Part shown: positions 44,201-52,330 of the stretch, one piece after another
Layout of the letters: each line of letters starts with the position of its first letter
How positions within the stretch are numbered: position 1 is the first letter of the stretch
Source: Valencia hispanica
Lineage: Eukaryota > Chordata > Actinopteri > Cyprinodontiformes > Valenciidae
Direction: 5' to 3'
Length of the DNA stretch: 64,000 bases
NCBI GenBank assembly: GCA_963556495.2
Contig: OY747710.1
Span: forward strand, 2,333,001 to 2,397,000
Made by a program: the position numbers and the translations under genes
Notes under the pieces: model-generated
Seen by the model: only the letters and a program-made list of their open reading frames with translations
Told to the model about the DNA's origin: nothing
Databases searched by the model: none

Positions 44201-46681
44201 GTGAAAGAGTAATGGTAATTTCTCAGTCATCGATTCTTGATATTTACGTTTTATTTATTAGCTCGTCTGGATGAAAGGTCAGAAAGAAGCAATGTAATCT
44301 GTTTCCTGCAGCAGGACTCCAGCTGCTGGACTGAAGTGGTACCTGGGGTGAAGCAGACAGATGGAGGCGGAGCTCCAACCTACAGGTGAAAGCAGCATCA
44401 TCAGTACTGTTGCTCAGGAAACGGGAGACTTCAGATCAACCATTTTTTCCTCCCATATTTCAGCCTCCAGAGTGAAGCTGGACTATTTGAATGCCATGTC
44501 TCTGGTCTGCGTTGGATCTGTTCAGAAAATGTCGTCTTTAAATACCGGTTCTGCTCCTGGGACGGACACATGGAGAGGATGGAAAGCAGAGGATACAGGC
44601 CTGCAGGTCCTTTAATGGACATCAGCCTCATTACTGGGAAGATGACGGAGGTGTTCCTGCCACACTGGATCTGTATCGGTAGGAGAACGTGATGATGCCA
44701 AACTTTTAACATCATGGAGTCAGACCTTTTCCTCTCGGTGTTTCATCCTTGGCCGTTTTCTCCAGATGACATCCCTGAACCTTTGGACCAGTTTGCAGTC
44801 CTGCACATGGACGACTGTGGAGACGCTGTGGAGAAAGTCTCTGAGGTCTCATCATCACACGTCAAGCTAACCGAACCCATTTTCTCTCCGAGAGCGGTGC
44901 TGTTGAAAGTCGGCTTTCCATTGAAAATCAACTGTCACATGTTGATCTATCGGACCAGCACAGCTTTCCTCACTCTGCATGTTTTCCTCATCCCACGGGA
45001 TCCGGCCTTACGGCAGGTTATTACTGGTTGAACAGAACCAGCTTCACATGATGGTGAACACTGGTCAGAAACATCAATACTTTATCTTGGTTCTATTTAC
45101 AGAAAATGGACCAGAAGGAAACTTCAGAAGGGTGCAAAGTGATCCAAAAGCCAGACCCGGAGAAATCTCTGAAAATGAACGAATACTTCTTTCTCACATC
45201 AGATCTGGATGCTGCAGAAGTTTCTCCTAAAGTAGGTTTTAAACAGCTTTAATGTTGATGTTTTTACATCCGACTGTAAATCCTTCAAAAAGACTAGTTT
45301 ATGGTGGGTTTACATCAGGGCTGCAGCATATCTCACCTTGACATAACACTAAATGGATGCTGATTATATATCCGTACCACGGCTTCAGGCAGTAATGAAT
45401 TTGGTCAAACATCAGTAAGACTGACACTAAAACCGATTCTCCATCTGTTTTCAGACGGGAATAAAACTCCGATATCCAAGAGGAAAACCGAATTTCTTTG
45501 AGGTCTACGTTGAAAATGCAAACAGAAACTTCAGTCTGACACTCAGACCAGACGGAGAGGACCAGGCAGTATGGGAGTGTGCTGTTCGAAAAGGTCAGGT
45601 TCACTTTCTTTTCTCATGAATTTAAAGTATTCAGAACAAAACCACTTTTTAGGGAAACTGCACTGTTTTATGAGGTCACATAATGAGGAATAAATCCGTC
45701 TGATTGGTTGGTTTTACTTTAGTTAGTTCGATTTGGGTCATTAGGAGAGAAGGTGTTCACATAAACTGGTTACATTTCTGTTTCAGATGAGTATCAAAGC
45801 AGTGGCCAAGCACAAGGTAAGACAAACTGATGTATAGTTCAAAAGTATTCACACCCCTCACAAACACAAACTTCACCATTTAGTTATCAGATTAACATAG
45901 GCGTTTTGACATGGATTCTCAGTTAGATTTAGGTCTGGACTTTGACTAGGCCATTCTAAAACTTGAATATTCTTAGATCTAAAGCAGGGACCTGGGGCAT
46001 ACCCATAGCATTGGCATTAATAATCCTGGAGGGATGTGCAAACCTTTCTTCTTCTGCACGTTTGCTGTGTTCTCTACAAGTTTAGCTCATCTGCTGTGTC
46101 CAGTTTTCTGTCAGATTTCTTCACTTCAGCACCTTTAATCTTCCTCTCTGCCCAAACATAAACTGACTGATTTATTTTTTTGTAAATCATTTGTGAGTCT
46201 GAATAATCTGAGATGTTTTTTAGTTTTCTCCTCAGAGCTTCAGTGTTTGGATGTAACTCTGTCTGTAATGATGCAAAGAGTGAGTAACAGATGTTTCTAA
46301 CATTACACAGCACTTTGGAGATTAATAAGAAACTGTTGGGGAGGGAAAAAATCAACATTTCAAACCATGAAATGATCGACGTCCTCTCCTGTAAATCTTT
46401 AGGCAGCAACAATCACATCAGACAAGGAGATGCTTTTAAAACTGATGAAAGATCTGAAACAGGAGGAATTGAAAGAATTCAAATGGTTCCTGAAGAACAG
46501 AGACGTGAGTTCAGGCTTCCCAGAGATCCCAGCGAGCTCACTGGACGAGGCCGATACTCCAGACCTGGTGGATCTGATGATGAAGACCTACACCCAAAAG
46601 GCGGTCGAGGTCACCAAAGACATTTTTAAGCAGATTAAAAGGAATGATCTGGTGGAGATGTTTCCAGGCAGCAGCTCATGA
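29015..46681 (+). CDS. Tandem-PYD FIIND protein (7 PYDs - FIIND - PYD)
   Basis: Twenty-two exons with good splice sites and fully compatible phases join from ATG 29015 to TGA 46679-46681 into 1,136 residues. PYDs lie at about 1-84, 93-184, 198-292, 308-397, 413-509, 526-632, 643-735 and 1045-1136. FIIND (ZU5-UPA) spans about 775-1019. FIIND proteins such as NLRP1 and CARD8 self-cleave; degradation of the N-terminal part frees a C-terminal UPA-death-fold fragment that seeds an inflammasome. His860, Glu869 and Phe886|Ser887 match the cleavage residues and spacing of human NLRP1. The last domain is a PYD, so the freed fragment would be UPA-PYD (about 250 residues). There is no NACHT or LRR. The promoter and 5' exon are not identified, and separate transcripts starting inside the array are possible because most PYD exons have an ATG near their start. 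Confidence 0.82.
29411..32557 (+). other. Intron with two transposon-derived blocks
   Basis: 30960-31660 is a degenerate array rich in the decamer AGTCCAAGTC at both ends, a known style of fish non-autonomous element. 31749-32299 is a MITE listed separately. The remainder, including the frame at 29617-29811, shows nothing recognisable. Confidence 0.45.
31749..32299. mobile_element. MITE family A, copy 1
   Basis: Terminal inverted repeats: CCCTTTTCCACTAGGGTCGG at the left and a matching GCCAGTGGAAAAGGGG at the right. The interior is GC-rich with no transposase. A second, inverted copy is at 38036-38518. Confidence 0.8.
32558..32834 (+). CDS. PYD exon 2 and linker exon 32945-32982
   Basis: Opens V-G-E-M-E with ATG 32567. 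Helix 1 is LLLETLSAL. The middle is divergent (SEFWERYLELE) and lacks the usual FK pair. The end reads KQSVDVTKRILEDIGKRRLVRRLSG. Phase 1 donor A|gtaagg. The linker encodes 13 residues ending ALIHK. Confidence 0.82.
32990..33400 (+). other. Intron, possible transposon relic
   Basis: 33062-33330 resembles an old DNA-transposon fragment (ACACCCCAATGTTTCAGC, AGGTTGCTTCAG), but no ends can be fixed. Confidence 0.25.
33420..33705 (+). CDS. PYD exon 3 and linker exon 34364-34407
   Basis: Opens A-A-T-M with ATG 33429. Helix 1 is LLETLMGL, followed by LSNFKIFLNF, and the end reads WEVLVDMNRTDLLEKLPE. The only phase-correct donor is G|gcaagc, a GC-AG type intron. If it is not spliced, TAA follows at 33717-33719. 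The linker encodes EKLSVEELWPGLIDN. Confidence 0.8.
33720..34968 (+). other. Introns around linker exon 34364-34407
   Basis: 34519-34790 starts with CAGGGGTGTCCAAA, a motif that begins many hAT-type MITEs, but no clear right end was found. There is no other feature apart from the linker exon. Confidence 0.3.
34969..35239 (+). CDS. PYD exon 4 and linker exon 35324-35367
   Basis: Opens V-K-A-M with ATG 34978. Helix 1 is LLLETLGDL, the loop is short, and the end reads MYGLQSVETTKEALKMMRRTDLLQEF. Phase 1 donor A|gtaaga. The linker encodes MKLSVDKRSSAVVQK and is clearly related to the linkers after PYDs 3 and 5 (KLSV or KLSA core). Confidence 0.85.
35538..35829 (+). CDS. PYD exon 5 and linker exon 39416-39462
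   Basis: Opens V-A-L-I with no early Met, so this copy is unlikely to be an initiating exon. The domain reads LLTEILSGLNKRELEDFKKLL, with a Pro-rich middle, then GLQSVEVSMEILMDIDRSDLVKRLLE. Phase 1 donor G|gtaata. Its linker exon lies 3.6 kb away, across an intron inflated by three transposons, and encodes GKLSADEYLRAVVLNT. Confidence 0.87.
35991..36765 (+). repeat. 174 bp direct duplication flanking Rex3
   Basis: 35991-36164 and 36592-36765 are the same MITE segment. I count two differences (ATAT/ACAT near the start and ACGT/ACAT near the end). The copies meet the 5' and 3' ends of Rex3 exactly. Confidence 0.88.
36165..36597 (+). mobile_element. Rex3 3' fragment, copy 2
   Basis: The 430 bp 3' end of Rex3 in the plus orientation (SFLRRVSGLSLRDRVR…GWMDGWM) ending in (GATG)n. 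It sits inside the hAT MITE and is flanked by a 174 bp direct duplication of MITE sequence (35991-36164 and 36592-36765). Confidence 0.9.
37145..38867. mobile_element. DNA transposon with terminal inverted repeats of about 230-250 bp
   Basis: 37145-37385 is inverted at about 38610-38867. Matching blocks include GCTCAAAATTAA with TTAATTTTGAGCC, CTGAATTCAT with ATGAATTCAG, and CCTTTAAAAATG with CATTTTTAAAGG. The interior carries MITE family A copy 2 and no transposase frame, so it is non-autonomous or gutted. It lies in the intron between PYD exon 5 and its linker. Confidence 0.75.
38036..38518. mobile_element. MITE family A, copy 2 (inverted)
   Basis: The same ends as 31749-32299 (CCCTTTTCCACTAGGG … TAGTGGAAAAGGGG), but the interior is in reverse orientation relative to copy 1. 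It is nested in the long-TIR transposon. Confidence 0.78.
38975..39095 (+). mobile_element. LINE 3' end fragment
   Basis: Ends AGATAAAATTGCCTTGCC and matches 14486-14643. Confidence 0.5.
39904..40225 (+). CDS. PYD exon 6 and linker exon 40304-40332
   Basis: Opens V-P-A-K-M with ATG 39916 and is the longest copy (322 bp). Helices 1-2 read LLKMITELGYCEIRKFNWLL. A long Gly/Arg-rich insertion (TTRTGGAVDQGQEG) occupies the helix 2-3 region. The end is GGESVDVAREVLMDMNRIDVVWKLPG. Phase 1 donor G|gttgga. The linker encodes only ten residues (EELQSLLFQK). Confidence 0.82.
40411..40972. mobile_element. CpG-rich MITE
   Basis: The left end GGTGCGTTCAAACC and the right end GGTGTGAACATA read as imperfect inverted repeats. 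The ends are dense in GCGTC and GACGC words, unlike the AT-rich surroundings. There is no coding sequence. Confidence 0.6.
41678..42020 (-). mobile_element. LINE fragment, minus strand
   Basis: Begins GCAAGGCAAGGCAATTTTAT, the reverse complement of the 3' tail seen at 14643 and 39095, and continues into degraded C-terminal LINE coding sequence. Located in the intron before PYD exon 7. Confidence 0.6.
42183..42468. mobile_element. Palindromic MITE with a GATA microsatellite loop
   Basis: About 100 bp arms, 42183-42290 and 42363-42468, are near-perfect inverted copies (GAATACGGTTTTATTC against GAATAAAACGGCATTC at the ends; CGTTTCACATTATA against ATAATGTGAAAC at the inner ends). The loop is a GATA/GATC-rich simple repeat. 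The transcript could fold into a long hairpin. Confidence 0.85.
42470..43685 (+). other. Intron sequence, nothing recognised
   Basis: No PYD relic, transposon end or coding signal was found between the palindromic MITE and PYD exon 7. Confidence 0.4.
43686..43965 (+). CDS. PYD exon 7 and following exon 44171-44214
   Basis: ATG 43707. The domain reads LLETFEDLGETEFEHFQRVL, a basic loop, then VAELMLEQFDEQTLDVATHVLKKIHRPDLVQKI. Phase 1 donor A|gtaagt. The next 44 bp exon sits in the linker position with correct phases but encodes RPARRCGAKGCERVM, unlike the other linkers, and its acceptor is the weaker cccaag. Confidence 0.8.
44312..45593 (+). CDS. FIIND domain (ZU5 plus UPA), five exons
   Basis: Exons 44312-44385, 44464-44678, 44766-45016, 45103-45231 and 45455-45593. 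ZU5 has FECHVSGLRWIC, YRPAGPLMDI and VFLPHWICI, matching the order of NLRP1/CARD8 FIIND. Candidate catalytic His is at 44804-44806, Glu at 44831-44833, and the scissile Phe|Ser at 44882-44887 within IFSPRAVLLK. From His to Ser is 27 residues, the same as His1186 to Ser1213 in human NLRP1. UPA continues through CHMLIYRTSTAFLTLHVFLIP and ends VYVENANRNFSLTL…VWECAVRK. No damage is visible, so self-cleavage is predicted. Confidence 0.9.
45787..46279 (+). CDS. DEYQ mini-exon (45787-45816) and linker exon (46236-46279)
   Basis: The 30 bp exon D-E-Y-Q-S-S-G-Q-A-Q follows UPA at phase 1. The 44 bp linker (ELQCLDVTLSVMMQR) returns the frame to phase 0 before the last PYD. They form a flexible 25-residue connector between UPA and PYD. 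Confidence 0.75.
45838..46080. mobile_element. Tc1-like fragment
   Basis: Contains AAAAGTATTCACACCCC and TGGACTTTGACTAGGCC, typical degraded Tc1 phrases. Located in the intron between the mini-exon and the linker exon. Confidence 0.5.
46403..46681 (+). CDS. C-terminal PYD exon (PYD 8)
   Basis: After the acceptor aatctttag this encodes LLKLMKDLKQEELKEFKWFL, then GFPEIPASSLDEADTPDLVDLMMKTY, then VEVTKDIFKQIKRNDLVEMFPG, ending TGA at 46679-46681. It is the most canonical PYD of the set, with the conserved IP and acidic-leucine core. In NLRP1 and CARD8 this position holds a CARD. Confidence 0.9.
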   Translation, partial: AATITSDKEMLLKLMKDLKQEELKEFKWFLKNRDVSSGFPEIPASSLDEADTPDLVDLMMKTYTQKAVEVTKDIFKQIKRNDLVEMFPGSSS

Positions 46682-47572
46682 TCTAAAGGTCAGAAGGAAT
46701 GTAAGAGCTGGTGAATTTAATTAAAACCTAAATTAGAAATGATCAGAGAAGATCTTCAATAGATTCAAACTTGTGCATCAAATTCAAAAATCATTGAAAG
46801 TGTTTGCTGAATAACTAAGAATGATTGAAACAAATCAGGCTTCAGGGTGGTGCAGTTGGTCGCACTGCTGCCTTGCAGCAAGAAGGTCCTGGGTTTGAAT
46901 CCCAGTCTGGGGTCTTCCTACTTGGAGTTTGCAGGTTCTCCCAGTGCATATGTAGGTTCTCTACAGGTACTCCTATTCCTCTTTCTACTCTATTGGATTT
47001 CATAACACCTATCCTACGAATGCAGACTGTTATATACATATTATAATTAGACGTTCCGTTGAACATGTTTCAGTTCATTCCTCAGCCACATTCTGAGAAG
47101 AAACGCTGAACCGACTCAAACTTCTGCATACTGTGTCAAGGATCTTCCAGTTCCAAGGAGAACATGTTCTTCTCTGACGAGAACATTAAAGCAACAGAGT
47201 CTTTGTGGATTTAATGTACATTTCATAAAGATTTACATTATTACCTTATTTTATGCCTCCCAATAACTTCACTAAAGTCACTGAACAAAATGTTTTGTTG
47301 CTTTGTGAAAATGTTTTCCTCCATCAGATTCTTCACTAGTCTTTATATGAAGTTTTATGGTGTTTTTTATTTGTTTATACAGTCATTCTTTATGTTCATA
47401 TCTGCTTGTGCAGTAATACCATCAGCAGATGTTTTCTCAATAAAGTTTACCTTTAGAAAAAACCAAACTTATTTCATTGGTTTCATTGGTTCCGCCTTCC
47501 AGCAGACTCCTGCTGCTCCTGCTCGGTTTGGGTTCGGTTTCTGCTCCAGAAGCTGCTGCTGCTTCCAGAGAA
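46682..47572 (+). other. 3' UTR and spacer
   Basis: AATAAA at 47439-47444 is the likely polyadenylation signal of the PYD-FIIND gene. The SINE at 46838-46975 lies within the predicted UTR. The next PYD ORF starts about 130 bp after the signal. Confidence 0.4.
46838..46975 (+). repeat. tRNA-derived SINE-like fragment
   Basis: Begins GGGTGGTGCAGTTGG (A-box-like), carries GGGTTTGAATCCC (B-box-like) and continues into the standard fish tail TTTGCAGGTTCTCCCAGTGC. It is not a functional tRNA gene: no acceptor-stem pairing was found. Confidence 0.65.
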
Positions 47573-48302
47573 ATGCCTCGGAGCATTAATATGCTCCTCC
47601 TTGACACCCTGGAGGATCTATCCAAGCAGAACTTTGACAGGTTCTGCTTCCAGCTGTTGGACCGCAGAGAGGAGCCGCGGGTGAGACGCTGCAGGGTGGA
47701 GGGGAAGAGCCGCCTGGAGATCGTGGATGTGCTGGTGTCCACCTTCACGGAGCAGAGGGCCGTGGGGGTCACGGAGGAAATCCTCAGGGACATCGGCTGC
47801 AACCGGGAAGCGGAGACGCTCGGTGAGAGAACCCGGAGCCGCAGGAGAGCGGAGACCGTCTCTGGGGCCAACCAGCATGTAGAAATAAAACGCAAGAAAA
47901 CTGCTGATTTATTCAGATACATCAAACCGACGCAGGTTTATAAGATTACATTCATGCAGAAAATAAATGTAACTCTTATTAACCGAATATTTGAGCAAAA
48001 CTGCATTTTACTTTCGATTTCACATTAAGCCCCGATGATCAGGAGCGCCTCCTGGCTTCCAATTTAGTTACTGTAACGTAATGCTTTAATAATGGCACCC
48101 TGTTGTATTATATAGCTTTACATATCAGAGCATAATTATTTTTAAAAAAGTGACCAAGTCCCTGAATTATTTCAAAGTGACGTCAGAAAATGGGACTTTT
48201 TTTTGCTGGATTGTGACAAATTTCACCGATTTGAGGCGACATATTTTTTTTAAATGAAAGTTTCTGATTTGTTTTACAGTGAATGAAATGCGTGGAGGAT
48301 GA
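47573..48302 (+). CDS. PYD-only protein candidate
   Basis: Exon 47573-47822 (ATG, then INMLLLDTLEDLSKQNFDRFCFQLL, a Glu/Arg-rich loop, then VTEEILRDIGCNREAETL) ends at a phase 1 donor G|gtgaga. The next exon starts at 48280 after ttttacag and adds VNEMRGG then TGA at 48300-48302, giving 90 residues. The second exon extends to a donor at 48320 (A|gtgagt), so it looks like a linker exon with an in-frame stop. PYD-only proteins in mammals block ASC or NLRP PYD assembly. Whether this one does, or is a decayed module, is unknown. It is GC-rich compared with its surroundings. Confidence 0.6.
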
Positions 48303-48320
48303 CAGGCGGCTCGGTTTACA

Positions 48321-49460
48321 GTGAGTAGATCTCAAACGTGTTTCTTTCACAACGTTACGTCAACATTTCAACGTTTAAAGAGCAAAGAGGTTCTATAGAA
48401 ACGTGATCTTTGTGGTGCAACTGCAGGAACCATGAAGAGGAGCAGAAGATGGAGAGATCACCCCAAAGTGTCTTCTCTAAATTTGACTTTTTGTTTTAAT
48501 TTAAGTGTAAATTATGACGTAATTTTAAAAAACCATATTATTCTTTGTTCTATATAAATATATAGATTTTTTTATCTGGGATGATGTGTTTGGTTTTTTT
48601 TGTTTTGTTTTGTTGTTGTTTTTCAGCAACAGCTGTTTTTCTTTTTTTTTTTTTTTTTGTGGTGCTGAGAAATTTACTCCCAATAATTTAAACAATGCAT
48701 TAATAACTTTTATATATATTATATTATGAATGCGTTCAAACATGTGATGTGTGCATTTTAACCTGCTGTTTTCTGAAAACTTCTCACACACTGATTTAAA
48801 TTCAGTGTTGAAAATCGCAGCTTTAAACATGGCCGCTGTCTTCTCAGACTGAGCTTTAGATGTTTTCCTCTCAGCAAATCATGGATGAAGAACCAGAAAC
48901 TGGCTCCTCCTTCCTGAAGCAAAGCTGCTCCTTTGTGTGTGAGACAGTTTCTGTTCCTCCTCAGAGAAATATGTGACACCAGAAAACATCCTGTCTATAA
49001 TTAAGCAACATTCAAGGAAACATTGTGGTTTCAGATCACAGCAGAAAAAGTGAAGCTATTAGATGATCTCTGAAGTTTTGAACTGCAATAATAAATATAA
49101 ATTATGTCTTAAAATGTCTCACGTCATGGTTCTATTTCAACATTACATAAAGCTGCTGTCTGTAGATGAGATGACCTCTGACCTAAAGCACCCCTTTCAG
49201 CTCGGACCTGCAGATGCATTATGTACAAAAGGTTATTAGTTATGTTCTGTAAAGTTGTCTGATTGTTTCCTTGTGTGCCCACCAGAGGGCGGTCTAACCT
49301 GATACAAGACAGACGGCAGACGAACGTAGTGCTGCCCAACACGTCGTTCCTGCTCGTCAGGGTTGCCCAATTTCGCCCTTTTTTATTTTTGATTGTGGTT
49401 GAACTACTTTCATTACACATTTCGAATAGCCCAGTTATTAAAGGTTGATCTATTTTTGGT
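48321..49460. other. No recognisable gene
   Basis: Possible non-coding 3' sequence of the PYD-only unit (an acceptor-like ctgcag at 48421-48426) and long T runs near 48640. Nothing else is seen. Confidence 0.35.
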
Positions 49461-49464
49461 AAAG

Positions 49465-51390
49465 AAATCAGACTGGCCCAACTAGCAGACGTTACCGCAT
49501 TATTCTTAAAGGACAAAGACCAGATTGAAAAGGCTATTTCATTAATAGACGAATTCTCAACTGCCTCTGGAATAAAACTAAATAAATCTAAATGTGAAAT
49601 TTTATCTTTGTACTAATCAAATATTAAAACTTTATACGATATTCCTGTCAAAAATTGTGTTAGATACTTTGGTATTCATGTCTGTCAGAATGACCTGGAG
49701 CGTCAGCAACTCAACTTCTCTCCCAGGGTGGAAAAAACTAAAACTATATTGAACTTATGACTCCAAAGAGACCTATCAATTCCTGCTTTAGTCCTTTTGA
49801 CTAAAGCTGAAGCTGTTTCCAGATTTGTCTATCCAGCCCTTTCCCTTAATGTGTATGATTCCATCCATCCATCCATCCATCCATCCATTTTCTTCCGCTT
49901 ATCCGGGGTCGGGTCGCGGGGGCAGCAGCCTAAGCAAAGACTCACAGACTTCCCTCTCCCCAGCCACTTGTTCCAGCTCCTCAGGAGGAACCCCAAGGCG
50001 CTCCCAGGCCAGCCGAGAAACATAGTCCCTCCAGCGTGTCCTGGGCCTTCCCCTGGGCCTCCTCCCGGTGAGACGTGCCTGAAACACCTCACCAGGGAGG
50101 CGTCCATCCTGACCAGATGCCCGAGCCACCTCAACTGACTCCTCTCGATGTGGAGAAGCAGCGGCTCTACTCTGAGCCCCCTCCGGATGACTGAGCTTCT
50201 CACCCTATCTCTAAGGGAGAGCCCAGACACTCTGCGGAGGAAACTCATTTCAGCCGCTTGTATCCGTGATCTCGTTCTTTCGGTCACCACCCAGAGTTCG
50301 TGACCATAGATGAGGGTAGGAACGTAGATCGACCGGTAAATCGAGAGCTTCGCCTTTTGGCTCAGCTCTCTCTTCACCACGACAGACCGGTAGAGCGCCC
50401 GCATAACTGCAGATGCCCCACCAATCCGTCTATCGATCTCCCGCTCCATTTTTCCCTCATTCGTGAACAAGACCCCCAGATACTTAAACTCCTCCACTTG
50501 GGGAAGGACCCCATCCCCGACCCGGAGGAGGCACCCCACCCTTTTCCGGCTCAAGACCATGGCCTCGGATTTGGAGGTGCTGATTCTCATGTATAAATAT
50601 TAATAACTTGTTTGTTAATTTTGTATGAAAAAATAAGCACCATCATCTAACGATGGACCTTTATGGACCTAAAGATAAAGGTGGTTTTGACCTTTTGGAC
50701 TTCATGGACCTGAACTATACATTTAAGGTGAAATGGCTAAAATAATGCCTAAATACTCCAGAATCATTTTGGCACTTCATTCCACACAACATGTTTAGGA
50801 TTGTTGGAGGTCCTCAGTTCATATTGTCTTGTAATTATAGTATATCAAAAGTTACCAGTTAAAATGTCCACATTTTATCAACAAGCTTTGTTGGCTTGGA
50901 AACTATGTTATTCACATAATTTTTCCCCACATAGATCTATTATCTGGAACAACGAATGCATCACTAAAAGGAACAAATCACTGTATTTACAGAATTGGAT
51001 TGATAAAAAAAAAAATCTGTTTAAAAGGCTTATTTAACTCTGAAGGCTAACTACTTAGTTATAATGACTTTATTACAGAAAAAAAACACTCCCTATCAAA
51101 CTCAAAGATTTTAACTCATAAAGTCCATTCCTAGTGGACTGATTGAGTAGATGAAAAGCTACAAAAAACAGAATACACTACACACTTCTGCTAACACTCT
51201 TTATATAAATGGTGTTGATCTCTTGAGCAAGAAATGCACCAATAAACATATTAGAGAATGTTTGTATAACGCTAAGAAAATAACTCCAAATATCAACAAG
51301 GCGTGGCTTGTTCCTTTTAGATTTTGTATCACAAACAAAATAAGAGAATTACATTTAAAAATACTACATAATGAGTGTTAATGTTGGAAA
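49465..51390 (+). mobile_element. L1-like LINE relic, split by Rex3
   Basis: 49465-49850 encodes, with stops, the L1/Tx1-type region after the RT active site (DQIEKAISLIDEFSTASGIKLN, CEILSL, VRYFGI). The frame resumes at 50600-51390 with DLYGPKDKGGFDLLD, ALLAWKL and FSPHRSIIWNN. Rex3 copy 3 interrupts it. It carries many stops and is clearly dead. Confidence 0.75.
49861..50589 (-). mobile_element. Rex3 3' fragment, copy 3, nested in the L1 relic
   Basis: Minus-strand frame from 50590 (MRISTSKSEAMVLSRKRVG…) through RSQLRWLGHLVRM to the (GATG)n tail, seen as catccatcc at 49861. It lacks the L2 patch and so gives the normal Rex3 sequence at that point. Nesting shows it is younger than the L1 relic. 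Confidence 0.9.
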
Positions 51391-51679
51391 ATGTGTCTGG
51401 AGAAGCAGCTAAATCACAATGTTAGCCTTCAGGCGGGGCAGCCAAGCTGAGCTAATACATTATTTTATTTTACAGACAAAAAAAACTATCTTAACAACAG
51501 CAACAATAATAACAATAATCAAAGCAGCAAAGGAAAATGTCAAACACATCCGTCACTGAGCATACAAACAGTGTTTAAACAGGCATGACGAGAACCTTGT
51601 GTCACTATATGTTAGAGTTAACAATGCTCTGACTACAGAGTTATATGACACATTCAAACGACACATATATTAACAGCAC

Positions 51680-51860
51680 ATCATGCAAACATTCCAGTTA
51701 GTTTAAAGTTTTAATTAGTTTCCTATTTAAGGAATCCCAGCAGAATGCATCGAGTCATTGATTTTAAGTTGCGTCCCGTTGATGCAGACTTCCAACCACA
51801 GCAATCCCTCAGCAATCCCTCATACTGAACAATGCAAGCATGATAGCAGAGACACCTGGG
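51680..51860 (-). mobile_element. L2 3' UTR fragment
   Basis: Matches 2500-2640 (CCTATTTAAGGAATCCCAGC, GCAATCCCTCATACTGA). Confidence 0.6.
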
Positions 51861-52330
51861 CACAAAGTGTTTAAAGGGCCCCTCCCGCAGCCAAAAAAGT
51901 CATAATTTAAACCGGATTTTCCCCACATGCCTTGTAAAACTACAGTTCTCATCAGAGGGCAACAATATCAAGACCCAACACAGCGGTGTAACTCGCTTGT
52001 CTATGTAAACACGTCCTGCTTGATCTCACCCCCACCAGGCCTGGACTACAATTCAGATTGTTCCACAACCTAATCACAAAAACTCACTCATACAGTTAAT
52101 TTTGCTTTCCTGTCTCTCTCCTCCTCATCTTGTCTCTCAGTGCTGTTTCAGTTCTTTTGGTTCTCAGATCTCCAGTGCTCCCCTTATGTGCCCTTGCCCG
52201 TCTTCCCCATATTTTCTTCTCCTTTCTTGTTAAAAAAGTGCAATCAGTTTAAGTAAACTTGACTAATACTTTAAAGCATTTGATGATAAATGGAAACTTA
52301 ATGCAAAGTAAAAAAAAAAAAATGCTTCTC
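51861..52330. other. Nothing recognised
   Basis: Pyrimidine-rich sequence without coding or repeat signatures that I can name. Confidence 0.35.

Noticed and set aside
46838..46975. tRNA gene
   Set aside because: It has A- and B-box-like motifs but no cloverleaf pairing, and it continues into a common SINE tail.
47477..47572. Leucine-rich leader before the orphan PYD that looks like a signal peptide
   Set aside because: It has no ATG (it would start at TTG), and a secreted pyrin domain would be implausible. The first real ATG is 47573.
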